Assembly (NCBI GenBank): GCA_964464965.1
Contig: CAYXHM010000002.1
Coordinates: 62,001 to 126,000, forward strand
DNA length: 64,000 nt
Reading direction: 5' to 3'
Origin: UBA5543 sp964464965
GTDB lineage: Bacteria; Bacteroidota; Bacteroidia; Chitinophagales; Chitinophagaceae
Made by a program: the position numbers and the translations under genes. This document shows, one piece after another, positions 25,474-34,083 of this stretch (positions are counted from its first letter, which is position 1; each line of letters begins with the position of its first letter). The notes under the pieces were generated by a model, which saw only the letters and a program-made list of their open reading frames with translations, ran no database searches and had not been told where the DNA came from.

Positions 25474-26253
25474 ATGAGCAAAGTAGCATTGATAACAGGG
25501 GCGTCGTCAGGGATAGGAAAAGAACTGGCACACATACATGCGGCAACAGGCGGAGACCTGGTGATAGTGGCAAGGAGCGAAGACAAGCTACAGGAGCTAA
25601 AGAAAGAACTGGAAAGTAAATACAGCATAAAGGTGTATTGCATAACCAAAGACCTGGAAAAAACAGATAGCCCGCAGCAGGTGTATGATGAAGTGAAGCG
25701 GGTGGGGATAAAGGTTGATTACCTTATCAACAATGCAGGTTTTGGAGGCATCGGCAAGTTTTATGAAAGAGCATGGGAAAAAGACCTGGCAATGATTAAC
25801 CTGAATATCATTGCGCTGACAGCACTCACCAGGTTGTTTCTGCCCGACTTTGTGCAACGCAACAGTGGTAAAATATTAAATATTTCTTCTACAGCCAGTC
25901 TTATACCCGGCCCCATGCAGGCTGTTTATTATGCCAGTAAAGCATACGTAACATCGTTCAGCAATGCTATTGCAGAAGAACTGTATGATACAGGCGTAAC
26001 AGTAACAACGCTGCTACCGGGCGCTACAGAAACAGGATTTGGCAGAATATCAGGTATGGACAAAACATCATTATTCAAGCATACAGCCAGTGCTCGAATA
26101 GTAGCACAAGATGGATATGATGGTATGCTGAATGGCAAGCTGGACGTAATAACCGGCCTCAGTTTTATAAACAGGATATTGATAAAAGCTACTGCCTTAT
26201 TACCCAAGAGCATTACGCTGAAACAAATACGGAGGATGCAGGAAGTAAAATGA
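25474..26253 (+). CDS. Short-chain dehydrogenase/reductase
   Basis: 259 residues, classical SDR. TGASSGIG at 8-15 binds the cofactor, NNAG is at 86-89, and the catalytic Ser139, Tyr152 and Lys156 lie in ISST and YYASK. An Arg at 34 (VARSEDKL) favours NADP(H). Its sequence is closest in style to the DltE/YqjQ-like SDRs that reduce carbonyls of lipids or steroids. Substrate unknown. It has a TetR operator right before its start and leads a row of same-strand genes. Confidence 0.92.
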   Translation: MSKVALITGASSGIGKELAHIHAATGGDLVIVARSEDKLQELKKELESKYSIKVYCITKDLEKTDSPQQVYDEVKRVGIKVDYLINNAGFGGIGKFYERAWEKDLAMINLNIIALTALTRLFLPDFVQRNSGKILNISSTASLIPGPMQAVYYASKAYVTSFSNAIAEELYDTGVTVTTLLPGATETGFGRISGMDKTSLFKHTASARIVAQDGYDGMLNGKLDVITGLSFINRILIKATALLPKSITLKQIRRMQEVK

Positions 26254-26285
26254 CAATTACACTTTGAAATAAGAAAACAAAAACA

Positions 26286-27416
26286 TTGAAAAAAATACTG
26301 AAAATGACCGGCATAATAATTTTAAGCATCATAATACTGGTGGTACTTACTGCCATTATATTTACCAATACCAGCCCTGAGTTTGGCGGAAAGGTTAGCA
26401 AAGAGCAGCAACTCGAGTTTGAAAAAACAGGACATTATGAAGAAGGAAAGTTTGTAAACCTGATACCATCTGAAATGGAGATAGGCCTGAAGGATTTTCC
26501 GGGTTTAATCTACAAACAAATTAAAGGCGACCCTGCACGGCAACCTGCTATTAAATTCCCGGTAGAGAAAATAGACTCTTTGGAGATAGTGAACAAACCT
26601 GATAGCATCACACGCATAACATGGTTTGGGCACTCAGCCTTTCTAATTGAGATAGCAGGCAAAAAAATATTGCTGGACCCGATGTTTGGGCCCGTACCTG
26701 CACCACACCCGTGGCTGGGTAAAGGGCGCTACTCAAACGGATTGCCGATAGACATTGAGCAACTGCCCGAGATAGATGCCATCATCATGTCTCACGATCA
26801 TTATGACCACCTGGATTATGGATCAATCATGAAACTGAAAGGCAAGACCAAACAGTTTTACATGCCCCTGGGCGTGGGGGCACACTTTAAAAAATGGGGT
26901 GTGCCTGCAGCCAGGGTACACGAGCTGGATTGGTGGGAAGATATAGAACTGGATAGCCTGAAGTTTACCTGTACACCAGCAAGGCATTTTTCGGGCAGGG
27001 GTATGTTTGACCGTGCTGCTACACTATGGGCGTCCTGGGTGATAGAAGCTGGTGGTAAGAACATATATTTCAGCGGCGACAGTGGTTACGGCCCGCATTT
27101 TAAAGAGATAGGTGATAAGTTTGGTTCTTTTGATTTTGCTATGATGGAGTGCGGACAGTATGGCGAAAAGTGGACAGCTATACATATGCTGCCTGAACAA
27201 ACCATACAGGCAGCAAAGGACATCAACGCCAAAGCTATGATGCCCATACACTGGGGCGCCTTTACCCTGGCATTTCATAGCTGGACAGACCCGGTAGTAC
27301 GTGCATCTAAAAAAGCCAGGGAATTGAACGTACCTTTTTACACACCAAAAATAGGCGAGCCTATCATATTAGAACAACCTATACCATCGTCAAAATGGTG
27401 GGAAGATGTGCAGTAG
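26286..27416 (+). CDS. Membrane-anchored MBL-fold hydrolase, NAPE-PLD/UlaG-like
   Basis: 376 residues if it starts at TTG 26286, or 370 from ATG 26304; neither has a clear ribosome site. Residues about 9-27 form a membrane helix, so the enzyme is probably tethered facing the periplasm. The metallo-beta-lactamase fold carries HDHYDH at 170-175, ARHFSGRG, YFSGDSGY and PIHWGAF metal-ligand motifs. The form with WFGHSAFLIEI and HPWLGKGRYS resembles N-acyl-phosphatidylethanolamine phospholipase D and the L-ascorbate-6-phosphate lactonase group. Lipid hydrolysis is a reasonable but unproven reading. It lies 32 bases after the SDR gene. Confidence 0.88.
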   Translation: MKKILKMTGIIILSIIILVVLTAIIFTNTSPEFGGKVSKEQQLEFEKTGHYEEGKFVNLIPSEMEIGLKDFPGLIYKQIKGDPARQPAIKFPVEKIDSLEIVNKPDSITRITWFGHSAFLIEIAGKKILLDPMFGPVPAPHPWLGKGRYSNGLPIDIEQLPEIDAIIMSHDHYDHLDYGSIMKLKGKTKQFYMPLGVGAHFKKWGVPAARVHELDWWEDIELDSLKFTCTPARHFSGRGMFDRAATLWASWVIEAGGKNIYFSGDSGYGPHFKEIGDKFGSFDFAMMECGQYGEKWTAIHMLPEQTIQAAKDINAKAMMPIHWGAFTLAFHSWTDPVVRASKKARELNVPFYTPKIGEPIILEQPIPSSKWWEDVQ

Positions 27417-27434
27417 AATTACTAACATTGCACA

Positions 27435-28010
27435 ATGCCGCAGGAATACATAGCATCTGAAACATTTGAGGGAATAGACTATACTGAAACACCTTTTTTA
27501 AATGGCGAGTATGATGGTTGTACCTTCAGCAATTGCAATTTTTCCCGGGTGGATATATCAGGCAGTCTTTTTATAGAATGCACTTTTATCAACTGTAACC
27601 TAAGCCTGGCAGGCATGGTAAAGACATCGTTCCGCGACGTGGCGTTTAAAGACTGTAAAATGCTGGGCCTGTTGTTTGGCGATTGTAATGAATTTGGCCT
27701 GTTGTTTAACTTTAATAATTGCCAGCTGAACAACTGTTCTTTCTACCAGGTGAAGATCAAAAAAACTGTGTTCAGAAACTCGCAACTACAAGAAGTAGAT
27801 TTTACGAGCAGCGATATGACCGGTGCATTACTGGACAATTGTGACCTGGCCAATGCGACATTTGACAGGACTATATTAGAAAAAGCAGACTTTACAACTT
27901 CGTTCAACTACTCCATTAATCCGGAGACAAATTATATTAAAAAGGCAAAGTTCTCACTGGGGGGCTTGCCGGGCTTGTTGTATAAATATGATATAGACAT
28001 AGTGCATTAG
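27435..28010 (+). CDS. Pentapeptide-repeat protein
   Basis: 191 residues, almost wholly a right-handed quadrilateral beta-helix of A(D/N)LXX-type repeats: CTFSNCNFSRVDISGS, CTFINCNLSLAGM, CQLNNCSFYQVKI, VDFTSSDMTGALLDNCDL and ATFDRTILEKADF. It looks like the Qnr/MfpA-type family, whose best-known members mimic DNA and protect gyrase, though no Qnr loops are clear and function cannot be assumed. It follows the MBL gene by 18 bases and leads the truncated AMP-ligase-like gene by 1 base. Confidence 0.9.
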   Translation: MPQEYIASETFEGIDYTETPFLNGEYDGCTFSNCNFSRVDISGSLFIECTFINCNLSLAGMVKTSFRDVAFKDCKMLGLLFGDCNEFGLLFNFNNCQLNNCSFYQVKIKKTVFRNSQLQEVDFTSSDMTGALLDNCDLANATFDRTILEKADFTTSFNYSINPETNYIKKAKFSLGGLPGLLYKYDIDIVH

Positions 28011-28011
28011 T

Positions 28012-28869
28012 ATGGCGAACCTTCTGCAACAGTTCATACAAACAGCGGGGCAAAGGCCAGGACATACAGCACTGGTGCACAATAGCACGCACATAAGCTA
28101 TGCCTACCTATTGCAACTGGTAGAACAAACCACAGCAACATATACCGGGAAGGAGATAAAAGAAGGCGATAGGGTACTCGTTATAGTACCGGTAAACCAC
28201 AACTGGTATCGTATTGTGTTGGCATTACTTGCTATAGGTGCGCACCCTGTTGTTGCAGGAGCAGGTTTCGGTATAGATGAATTAAAACAGCACGGCGCTG
28301 ATTGTGACTGTATAATAGCCGATAGTAAAACATTGTTGCTTTCGGGCTTTAATAGCGTTTTAAGACAAATTCCTATAAAGATAAAGACAGGCTATATAAA
28401 TGAGGATGTAACACAAACTGAATTGCTGCCGCCTGCCTGCTTAGCATTAACAGTAGTGGAGAAGGACGGGATAAAATATCTCGATTATAATTCGCTAAGT
28501 GCATGCTGCCAATCGTTACTGCAAGAGTTAACAACAGGCAGCGAGATTTCTTTAGTCGTTCATCCGCTGCTGGCCCTGATACAGGTATGTATGGGTAAAA
28601 CTACGGTACTACCCCCGGCAGGTTACAACATGCGTAACCGTGAACTGACAGGCATGCTGGTAGATGAAATAATTACCGCGAAGGCAGATGAGATAGTTTG
28701 CACCAAACAGGTGGCATTGAGCATCGCAGACCTTGCAGGTACTTATGATGATTTTAAAGAACAGCTAAAACATGTGCTGCTAACAGACAGTATTTCTGAA
28801 ACAGAAATGGAAGAAATACGAAAAGCTTTCCCAAATGCGAAAATAGGCGCTTTTAATAAAGCGTTTTAA
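28012..28869 (+). CDS. Truncated, catalytically gutted AMP-ligase-like protein
   Basis: 285 residues. The first ~130 residues follow the N-terminus of acyl-AMP ligases (FIQTAGQRPGHTALVHNSTHISYAYLL, then GDRVLVIVPVNHNWYRIVLALLAIGA). In the place of the ATP-binding TTGSTG loop there is only TTGSEI without the PKG part, and the chain stops at FPNAKIGAFNKAF, just where full enzymes continue into the GSTE motif and the C-terminal lid. It therefore lacks the catalytic parts. It may be a decaying gene or a re-used fold; the frame is intact, with no internal stops. Its 3' end overlaps the convergent secreted-protein gene by 17 bases. Confidence 0.75.
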   Translation: MANLLQQFIQTAGQRPGHTALVHNSTHISYAYLLQLVEQTTATYTGKEIKEGDRVLVIVPVNHNWYRIVLALLAIGAHPVVAGAGFGIDELKQHGADCDCIIADSKTLLLSGFNSVLRQIPIKIKTGYINEDVTQTELLPPACLALTVVEKDGIKYLDYNSLSACCQSLLQELTTGSEISLVVHPLLALIQVCMGKTTVLPPAGYNMRNRELTGMLVDEIITAKADEIVCTKQVALSIADLAGTYDDFKEQLKHVLLTDSISETEMEEIRKAFPNAKIGAFNKAF

Positions 28870-29230
28870 TAAACTGGTCGGTCCAGGTGTCTATAGAAGA
28901 GCGGTTACGAACAAGGTCGGCCTTAAAAGAATGGAACTGTGCTGCAAGCTGCCGCTGGTTGTCCAGCTTTTCCTTTAGTACTTTCTTTCGACTGCCGCTT
29001 GCTGTGTCAATTTCAGATTGGGTTTTAGCAATAAATGCTTCCATCTCACCGGCTACGTCATTGAACAGGATGGGTGCCGAGCTGGTATTGCCCTCGTTAA
29101 GGTAAGATGTGAGTTGCCTTACCTTAGACCGGAACATCATCCTATCGTCGGGCTTTGTTATAGTGCTATCCTGTGCGGATGCCGTAAATGGTACAGCACA
29201 CAGTAACAACAACATAATAACATACCTCAT
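28853..29230 (-). CDS. Small secreted coiled-coil protein of unknown function
   Basis: 125 residues from the ATG at 29230; a longer frame to 29305 gives a second hydrophobic stretch and is rejected. Signal peptide MRYVIMLLLLCAVPFTASA ends before QDST. The mature part is mostly helical and charged (KLDNQRQLAAQFHSFKADL), a likely short coiled coil. No family recognised. It follows the UbiD-family gene by 43 bases and overlaps the convergent AMP-ligase-like gene by 17 bases. Confidence 0.7.
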   Translation of the reverse strand: MRYVIMLLLLCAVPFTASAQDSTITKPDDRMMFRSKVRQLTSYLNEGNTSSAPILFNDVAGEMEAFIAKTQSEIDTASGSRKKVLKEKLDNQRQLAAQFHSFKADLVRNRSSIDTWTDQFIKTLY

Positions 29231-29273
29231 ACAGAAGGATTTTACTAAATGTACGAAAACAAAGAACAGCAAG

Positions 29274-31178
29274 TTAGCTGGCAGGTATCTGCGCTTCCTC
29301 ACCATACATCTGCGATTCGTATTTCAACGACGGTGAAGGTATTAAAGCACCCATGCCCAACTGCGGCCATTTTTCGTCAACGGATTTTATGGTCGCTTTA
29401 TCCGCAACAATGATGTTTGGCCACGGCCGTTCAAAACCATCGAAAGCTTTGGTTTTTAACGTACCGTCCAGGCCAACTGTATTGCCTGCATCACTGTAAA
29501 AATGGTCGCGTTTAGGGTCCAGGTTGTTGCAGAACCGCCATAGCGTATCAGCTATATCGTTTACATGCACGGTATGTTCTACATACAGTATCATTTTTAT
29601 GCCAACAAGTTCCGACATTGCTGTTATTGCTTTGTGTAACTCCTTCACATGACCGGTACGCTGTTTCTCCACGCTTATAAACAACACCGGTATTTGCATT
29701 TCATCAGCCAGTCTCGCATTGATGCCCTTTACTTCAGGAAACTGCTCTGATATTTTATCTGCAGAGAAAGCAGTTGATAATTTGAATGGTGTTAATGGTT
29801 CCGTTATCTCTTCTTCCCATTTCTTAGTACCATCTATACACATCTTGCCGCCGAAGCCCAGCTTGCTGCAACTATGGTCCAGCACGTCCATTGGCCCCTG
29901 GCTGAAGTATATGTCAGTAGCAGGGTTCAGGTTGTCGAACATATACTTTGCCAGCGTCTTGTAGTCGTTGATATTCACAGAACTGTCTGTAATAGCCAGA
30001 ATCTTATTGAACATCATCTGCCCTGCACCCCACATCGCATTCATCACTTTTTGTCCCTGTCCGGCATATTCTTTGTGTATAGATGTTATCACCAGGTTGT
30101 GAAACACCCCTTCTACAGGCATATTCATATCTGCTATTTCAGGCACCATGGTCATTTTGATCGGCGCGAGGAATATACGCTCCGTTGCTTTACCCAGCCA
30201 TGCATCTTCCTGTGGCGGTATGCCCACAATGGTGGCAGGATAAACGGGATTTTTTTTATGCGTAATGGCAGTAACATGAAAACGCGGGTAGAAGTCAGGC
30301 AAAGAATAATAGCCCGTGTGGTCGCCAAAGGGCCCTTCCCATATCAGTTCTTCATTAGGATCAACGTACCCTTCAATAATAAAATCAGCATCGGAGGGTA
30401 CTTCTATATCGGGCTGTGTAATGCACTTCACCAGTTCCACGCGTTTCTTGCGCAGGAATCCAGCCAACATGTATTCATCTACATTTTCAGGCAATGGCGC
30501 CGTTGCAGAATAAGTATATATCGGGTCGCCACCGATGGCCACGGCTACCGGCATCATTTTATTCAGTTTCTTGTATTCATTAAAATGGCGGGCTGATACC
30601 TTGTGCTTGTGCCAGTGCATGCCCGTCATAGTAGGTGTAAATACCTGCATGCGGTACATGCCTATATTGCGTATCCCATTGGTAGGGTCTTTGGTATGTA
30701 TAGATGGCAGCGTGATAAAACGCCCACCATCCTTTGGCCAGCATTTTAATATAGGCAACTTATCAAGGTTCGGTTCACTCATCACTACCTGCTGGCACTC
30801 GCCGCGGCCACTCACTACCTTAGGCATCCAGGATGAGAACTTGCCCAACTTAGGCAGCATAGCCAATTTTTCAAGCAAGCCGTTTTTAGGCCCTGTCATC
30901 ATTTTAAACAAGTCTTCTATTTCCCCCGCTACTTCATCAAGATGGTTGACACCCAGTGCCATGCACATGCGCCGTTCACTGCCCATACTATTGATGAGCA
31001 ATGGGAATTCGGTTCCGGTGTTTTCAAAAAGCAAAGCCTTGTTCTTATCCGGTGCTTTAGAAACACGGTCTGCTATCTCTGCTATTTCCAGCACAGGATC
31101 AACAAATGTCTTTATCCTCACCAGCTCGCCCTCGGCTTCCAGCTTATCTATAAACGCACTTAACGATTTGTATGCCAT
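29274..31178 (-). CDS. UbiD-family decarboxylase (menaquinone type)
   Basis: 634 residues from the ATG at 31178; the longer frame to 31229 starts upstream of the promoter and is rejected. The opening YKSLSAFIDKLEAEGELVRI, then ENTGTEFPLLINSMGSERRM and the central EEDAWLGKATERIFLAPIK region match the prenylated-FMN UbiD family, in the long form Bacteroidota use in late menaquinone synthesis. mqnC at about 61 kb independently shows the futalosine route here. The reaction is removal of the aromatic carboxyl group; the exact step is inferred. Confidence 0.88.
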   Translation of the reverse strand: MAYKSLSAFIDKLEAEGELVRIKTFVDPVLEIAEIADRVSKAPDKNKALLFENTGTEFPLLINSMGSERRMCMALGVNHLDEVAGEIEDLFKMMTGPKNGLLEKLAMLPKLGKFSSWMPKVVSGRGECQQVVMSEPNLDKLPILKCWPKDGGRFITLPSIHTKDPTNGIRNIGMYRMQVFTPTMTGMHWHKHKVSARHFNEYKKLNKMMPVAVAIGGDPIYTYSATAPLPENVDEYMLAGFLRKKRVELVKCITQPDIEVPSDADFIIEGYVDPNEELIWEGPFGDHTGYYSLPDFYPRFHVTAITHKKNPVYPATIVGIPPQEDAWLGKATERIFLAPIKMTMVPEIADMNMPVEGVFHNLVITSIHKEYAGQGQKVMNAMWGAGQMMFNKILAITDSSVNINDYKTLAKYMFDNLNPATDIYFSQGPMDVLDHSCSKLGFGGKMCIDGTKKWEEEITEPLTPFKLSTAFSADKISEQFPEVKGINARLADEMQIPVLFISVEKQRTGHVKELHKAITAMSELVGIKMILYVEHTVHVNDIADTLWRFCNNLDPKRDHFYSDAGNTVGLDGTLKTKAFDGFERPWPNIIVADKATIKSVDEKWPQLGMGALIPSPSLKYESQMYGEEAQIPAS

Positions 31179-31196
31179 ATCATTCAATAAGAAATG

Positions 31197-31204
31197 CAAA
31201 GGTA
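31197..31204 (-). promoter_or_regulatory. Promoter -7 element TACCTTTG of the UbiD gene
   Basis: On the minus strand the bases read TACCTTTG, 18 bases ahead of the ATG at 31178. It supports that start over the upstream one at 31229. Confidence 0.6.
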
Positions 31205-31253
31205 ACGCAGCACGATGTAATAAGTCCAATAAGCATATAGGCGTTGAATATCA

Positions 31254-31261
31254 TAATTTTG
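31254..31261 (+). promoter_or_regulatory. Promoter -7 element TAATTTTG
   Basis: Matches TAnnTTTG, 11 bases before the ATG at 31273. It is back to back with the UbiD promoter. Confidence 0.55.
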
Positions 31262-31272
31262 CCGCCATAGCA

Positions 31273-31974
31273 ATGAAGGATACCCATACCACTCATATTA
31301 TAAAAGTAGCAGGCATAATAACTTTATGTGCTGTGGCCGGGTGGTTGTACCTGTTCGTTGCAGAAACATTGTACGAAAACACCGCCAACAAACACTGGCA
31401 AAGCAGCAGGTATAAAGCAAGGGCCGCCAACCCGGGAAATATAAGGCTGGTTGATTCCTGTACACAACTATTGCAAACGGGAGACCTTGTGGTTCGGCGT
31501 GGTGACGATATGACCAGCTATATGCTGGCAAAACTTAATCCTGATGACAAAACATATTCTCACTGCGGCATAGTGGTAATGGAAGAAGGACAGCCCTTTG
31601 TTTATCACTGTATAGGTGGTGAGGATAACCCTGATGCCAAAATGAAGAGGGAAACGGCTGTACAATGGTTTTCGCCCGATAATAATCATGGTTTTGCAGC
31701 GTACCGGTATAATTTTAAAGACAGTGAAACCCAACGACTGACAAAACAGCTACACACCTATTATAAACAGCGGGTGATGTTTGATATGGATTTTGACCTG
31801 GACACTGATGACAGGCTATATTGCTCTGAAATGGTGTACAAGACAATTTGCGCTGCCACCCGCAACCAGGAATATTTTATTACTGATAATAGTTATGGCA
31901 GAAGGATCATAGCGATAGATAGGCTGTACCGGAAACCGGAAACCCGGCAGGTTTGTCAAGTTAGATTTAAGTGA
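31273..31974 (+). CDS. YiiX-like NlpC/P60 cysteine hydrolase
   Basis: 233 residues from the ATG at 31273; a much longer open frame beginning at 30535 merely overlaps the UbiD gene and is not used. One membrane helix at about 9-29 anchors it. GDLVVRRG, H97 in YSHCGIVV and C184 in LYCSEMVYK are the YiiX/DUF830 hallmarks of permuted NlpC/P60 enzymes. Such enzymes cleave amide or ester bonds, in peptidoglycan or lipids; the substrate here is unknown. Own promoter; the next gene starts 33 bases on with its own -7 box. Confidence 0.87.
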   Translation: MKDTHTTHIIKVAGIITLCAVAGWLYLFVAETLYENTANKHWQSSRYKARAANPGNIRLVDSCTQLLQTGDLVVRRGDDMTSYMLAKLNPDDKTYSHCGIVVMEEGQPFVYHCIGGEDNPDAKMKRETAVQWFSPDNNHGFAAYRYNFKDSETQRLTKQLHTYYKQRVMFDMDFDLDTDDRLYCSEMVYKTICAATRNQEYFITDNSYGRRIIAIDRLYRKPETRQVCQVRFK

Positions 31975-31982
31975 TAACTTTG
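31975..31982 (+). promoter_or_regulatory. Promoter -7 element TAACTTTG
   Basis: Matches TAnnTTTG directly after the stop at 31974 and 25 bases before the ATG at 32007. Confidence 0.55.
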
Positions 31983-32006
31983 TCTGCACCGAAAAATACA
32001 ATATAA

Positions 32007-32462
32007 ATGATATACAACAGGATAATGACATTGGTTGCCGCTATAATAGTCTTCGGCATGGCCAGCTGTACAGATAATACCCCTAAAGGCACGGCGGAAA
32101 AATTCCTGAATGCGTTTTATCATATGGATTATGAAACGGCAAGACAGGTATCTACTCCAAAGGCGATAGAACTGATTAACCTGATGGAGCAGTTTTCCCT
32201 GCAGCAACCAGACTCTGCAAGAAAAAACGCCAAGAAAATAAAAATTGAAATACTGGATGTGAAAGAAGATGGCAATACAGCTATTGTAACATATACAGAA
32301 TCAAGCTCGCCCGGCGAACAAAAACTGAAACTGGAGAAGCAAAACGGTAAATGGCTGGTTAGCCGCTCAAAAGAAGACGATATAGAAGAAGATAGTGCCG
32401 CAGAGCCTGTAGTAGAGCAAGCCCCGCCAACGACACCGACAGATAGCACTGTACGCCAGTAA
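32007..32462 (+). CDS. DUF4878/NTF2-like lipoprotein
   Basis: 151 residues with a lipobox at 18-21 (GMASC), cysteine 21 lipidated. Residues about 26-125 follow the DUF4878 pattern of an NTF2-like fold (GTAEKFLNAFYHMDYETARQ...AIVTYTESS...KLEKQNGKWLVS). The tail is rich in Glu, Pro and Thr. It is a small envelope lipoprotein of unknown role. Confidence 0.85.
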   Translation: MIYNRIMTLVAAIIVFGMASCTDNTPKGTAEKFLNAFYHMDYETARQVSTPKAIELINLMEQFSLQQPDSARKNAKKIKIEILDVKEDGNTAIVTYTESSSPGEQKLKLEKQNGKWLVSRSKEDDIEEDSAAEPVVEQAPPTTPTDSTVRQ

Positions 32463-32484
32463 TTGAAGAATTTAAGGTATTTAG

Positions 32485-32512
32485 AAAGGCTGCTTATAGC
32501 GGCCTTTTTTAT
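32485..32512 (+). terminator. Terminator after the DUF4878 gene
   Basis: Stem GGCTGC / GCGGCC (one G-T pair) extended by A-T pairs, loop TTATA, then a run of six T, 22 bases past the stop. Confidence 0.75.
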
Positions 32513-34011
32513 TGTATAGTAGCGCCAAAGAAAAGATAAGCCAATATAATAGAACTGATGATGCCCACCAGATCTGCCAGCAGCATAAAGCCGATGGTAT
32601 AGCGCGTGTTCTTTACTGCAACAGCCCCAAAATAAACCGCTATGACGTAAAATGTAGTGTCTGAGGAGCCTTGTAATATGCACGATAACCTGCCGGGAAA
32701 AGAATCCGGGCCAAATGTGTTCATTGTATCTACCATCATACCACGGGCACCACTTCCACTTAGTGGTTTTATTAATGCCGTTGGCAGGCCATCTACAAAA
32801 TTAGTGTCAAATCCCGTAGCTACGAACAATGATTTCATGGCACTGATAACAATATCAAAAGTACCGCTGGTACGCAGTAAGCTAATAGCCACCAGCATCC
32901 CCACCAGGTAAGGAATGATTTTTATAGCCGTTTCAAAGCCTCCCTTAGCACCGGTTACAAATGCGTCAAAAACATCTATTTTTTTATACAAGGCCCCCAG
33001 GATAATTGCTATGAAAATAAACAGGATGATACCATTGCTGAGTATGCCTGAAAAACTTTGCAGGCCTTCAATACTCAGCATTTTAAGATATACTACGAGC
33101 GCAGCTATAACAGCCGAAATTCCACCCACCCATGCAAGTATTACAGGTTGCAAGAGGTTTATTTTTTGTTTTAGCGCTACCAGTGTCATGGCAGCCATAG
33201 TAGCTATAAACGTCGCTATCATGCATGGTATAAAAATATCTGTAGGGTTTGCAGCACCCATAGATGAGCGTACCGCGATGATGCTGACCGGTATTAGTGT
33301 AAGTCCCGAAGCATGCAGACAGAGAAACATAATCTGTGAATTGGAAGCTGTGTCCCTGTGCGGGTTTAATTCCTGCAGGCTTTCCATAGCCTTCAGGCCG
33401 AAGGGCGTGGCAGCGTTATCCAATCCCAGCAGGTTGGCAGAGAAATTCATCATCATATGCCCCATTGAAGGATGTCCCCTGGGTATTTCGGGGAAGAGCT
33501 TTGAAAAAAACGGCCCTATAATCCTTGACAGGACATTAATACCACCTGCACGTTCCGCAATACTCATTAGCCCCATAAACAAAGCCATAATACCTATAAG
33601 GCCAATACAAATGTTCACTGCAATTTTGCAGGTCTCTATAATGCCATCCTGATGTTTTACGAGCTTGTTTGTAATAGCATCATAAGAATATTTTTGTGCT
33701 GAAGGGTATATGCTTTGCAGAATAGCAACAGAATCGTTTGCAGCGCCTGTTATGATAACAGTAGCAGTATGAGCACTATCGGCCGGGACAAACCCATAAC
33801 TCTTAATATGGGTTTCAAAATCTTCCCTTGTGGCATAGTCTGTATGCTCCGGCTGGCCTGCTATAGCATAATATACAGTAGTATATTCATCAGACGACTT
33901 GCCCGTAACCATCCTGCTGAAAATCTGGTCGTCGTTCCAAAACACCAGCTTAATGCCGGCAACCAGTATGGCGACGATAATAAATGCGGACCAGATTTTA
34001 CTTAAAGCCAT
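32509..34011 (-). CDS. Fused SpmA-SpmB / nucleoside-recognition membrane protein
   Basis: 500 residues with about 10 hydrophobic segments in two halves, each carrying a nucleoside-recognition (Gate) domain: the first around 140-260 (RGHPSMGHMMMNFSANLLGLDNAATPFGL), the second around 330-490 (TGAKGGFETAIKIIPYLVGMLVAI ... LPTALIKPLSGSGARGMM). Bacillus encodes these as separate SpmA and SpmB; the fusion is the common form in non-spore-forming Bacteroidota, so a role in sporulation is not implied. A soluble insert at about 40-125 replaces part of the first loop. Substrate unknown. Confidence 0.88.
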   Translation of the reverse strand: MALSKIWSAFIIVAILVAGIKLVFWNDDQIFSRMVTGKSSDEYTTVYYAIAGQPEHTDYATREDFETHIKSYGFVPADSAHTATVIITGAANDSVAILQSIYPSAQKYSYDAITNKLVKHQDGIIETCKIAVNICIGLIGIMALFMGLMSIAERAGGINVLSRIIGPFFSKLFPEIPRGHPSMGHMMMNFSANLLGLDNAATPFGLKAMESLQELNPHRDTASNSQIMFLCLHASGLTLIPVSIIAVRSSMGAANPTDIFIPCMIATFIATMAAMTLVALKQKINLLQPVILAWVGGISAVIAALVVYLKMLSIEGLQSFSGILSNGIILFIFIAIILGALYKKIDVFDAFVTGAKGGFETAIKIIPYLVGMLVAISLLRTSGTFDIVISAMKSLFVATGFDTNFVDGLPTALIKPLSGSGARGMMVDTMNTFGPDSFPGRLSCILQGSSDTTFYVIAVYFGAVAVKNTRYTIGFMLLADLVGIISSIILAYLFFGATIQ

Positions 34012-34083
34012 AGCTCACCCAAAATTAAGTTTTGAAGATAATAACTTAACCTGTAAAAGAATATTCCGCTACTATAAGGTATG

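Noticed and set aside
30535..31272. 5' extension of the YiiX-like gene back to 30535
   Set aside because: The extension is antisense to the UbiD gene; the membrane helix, -7 box and family start all point to ATG 31273.
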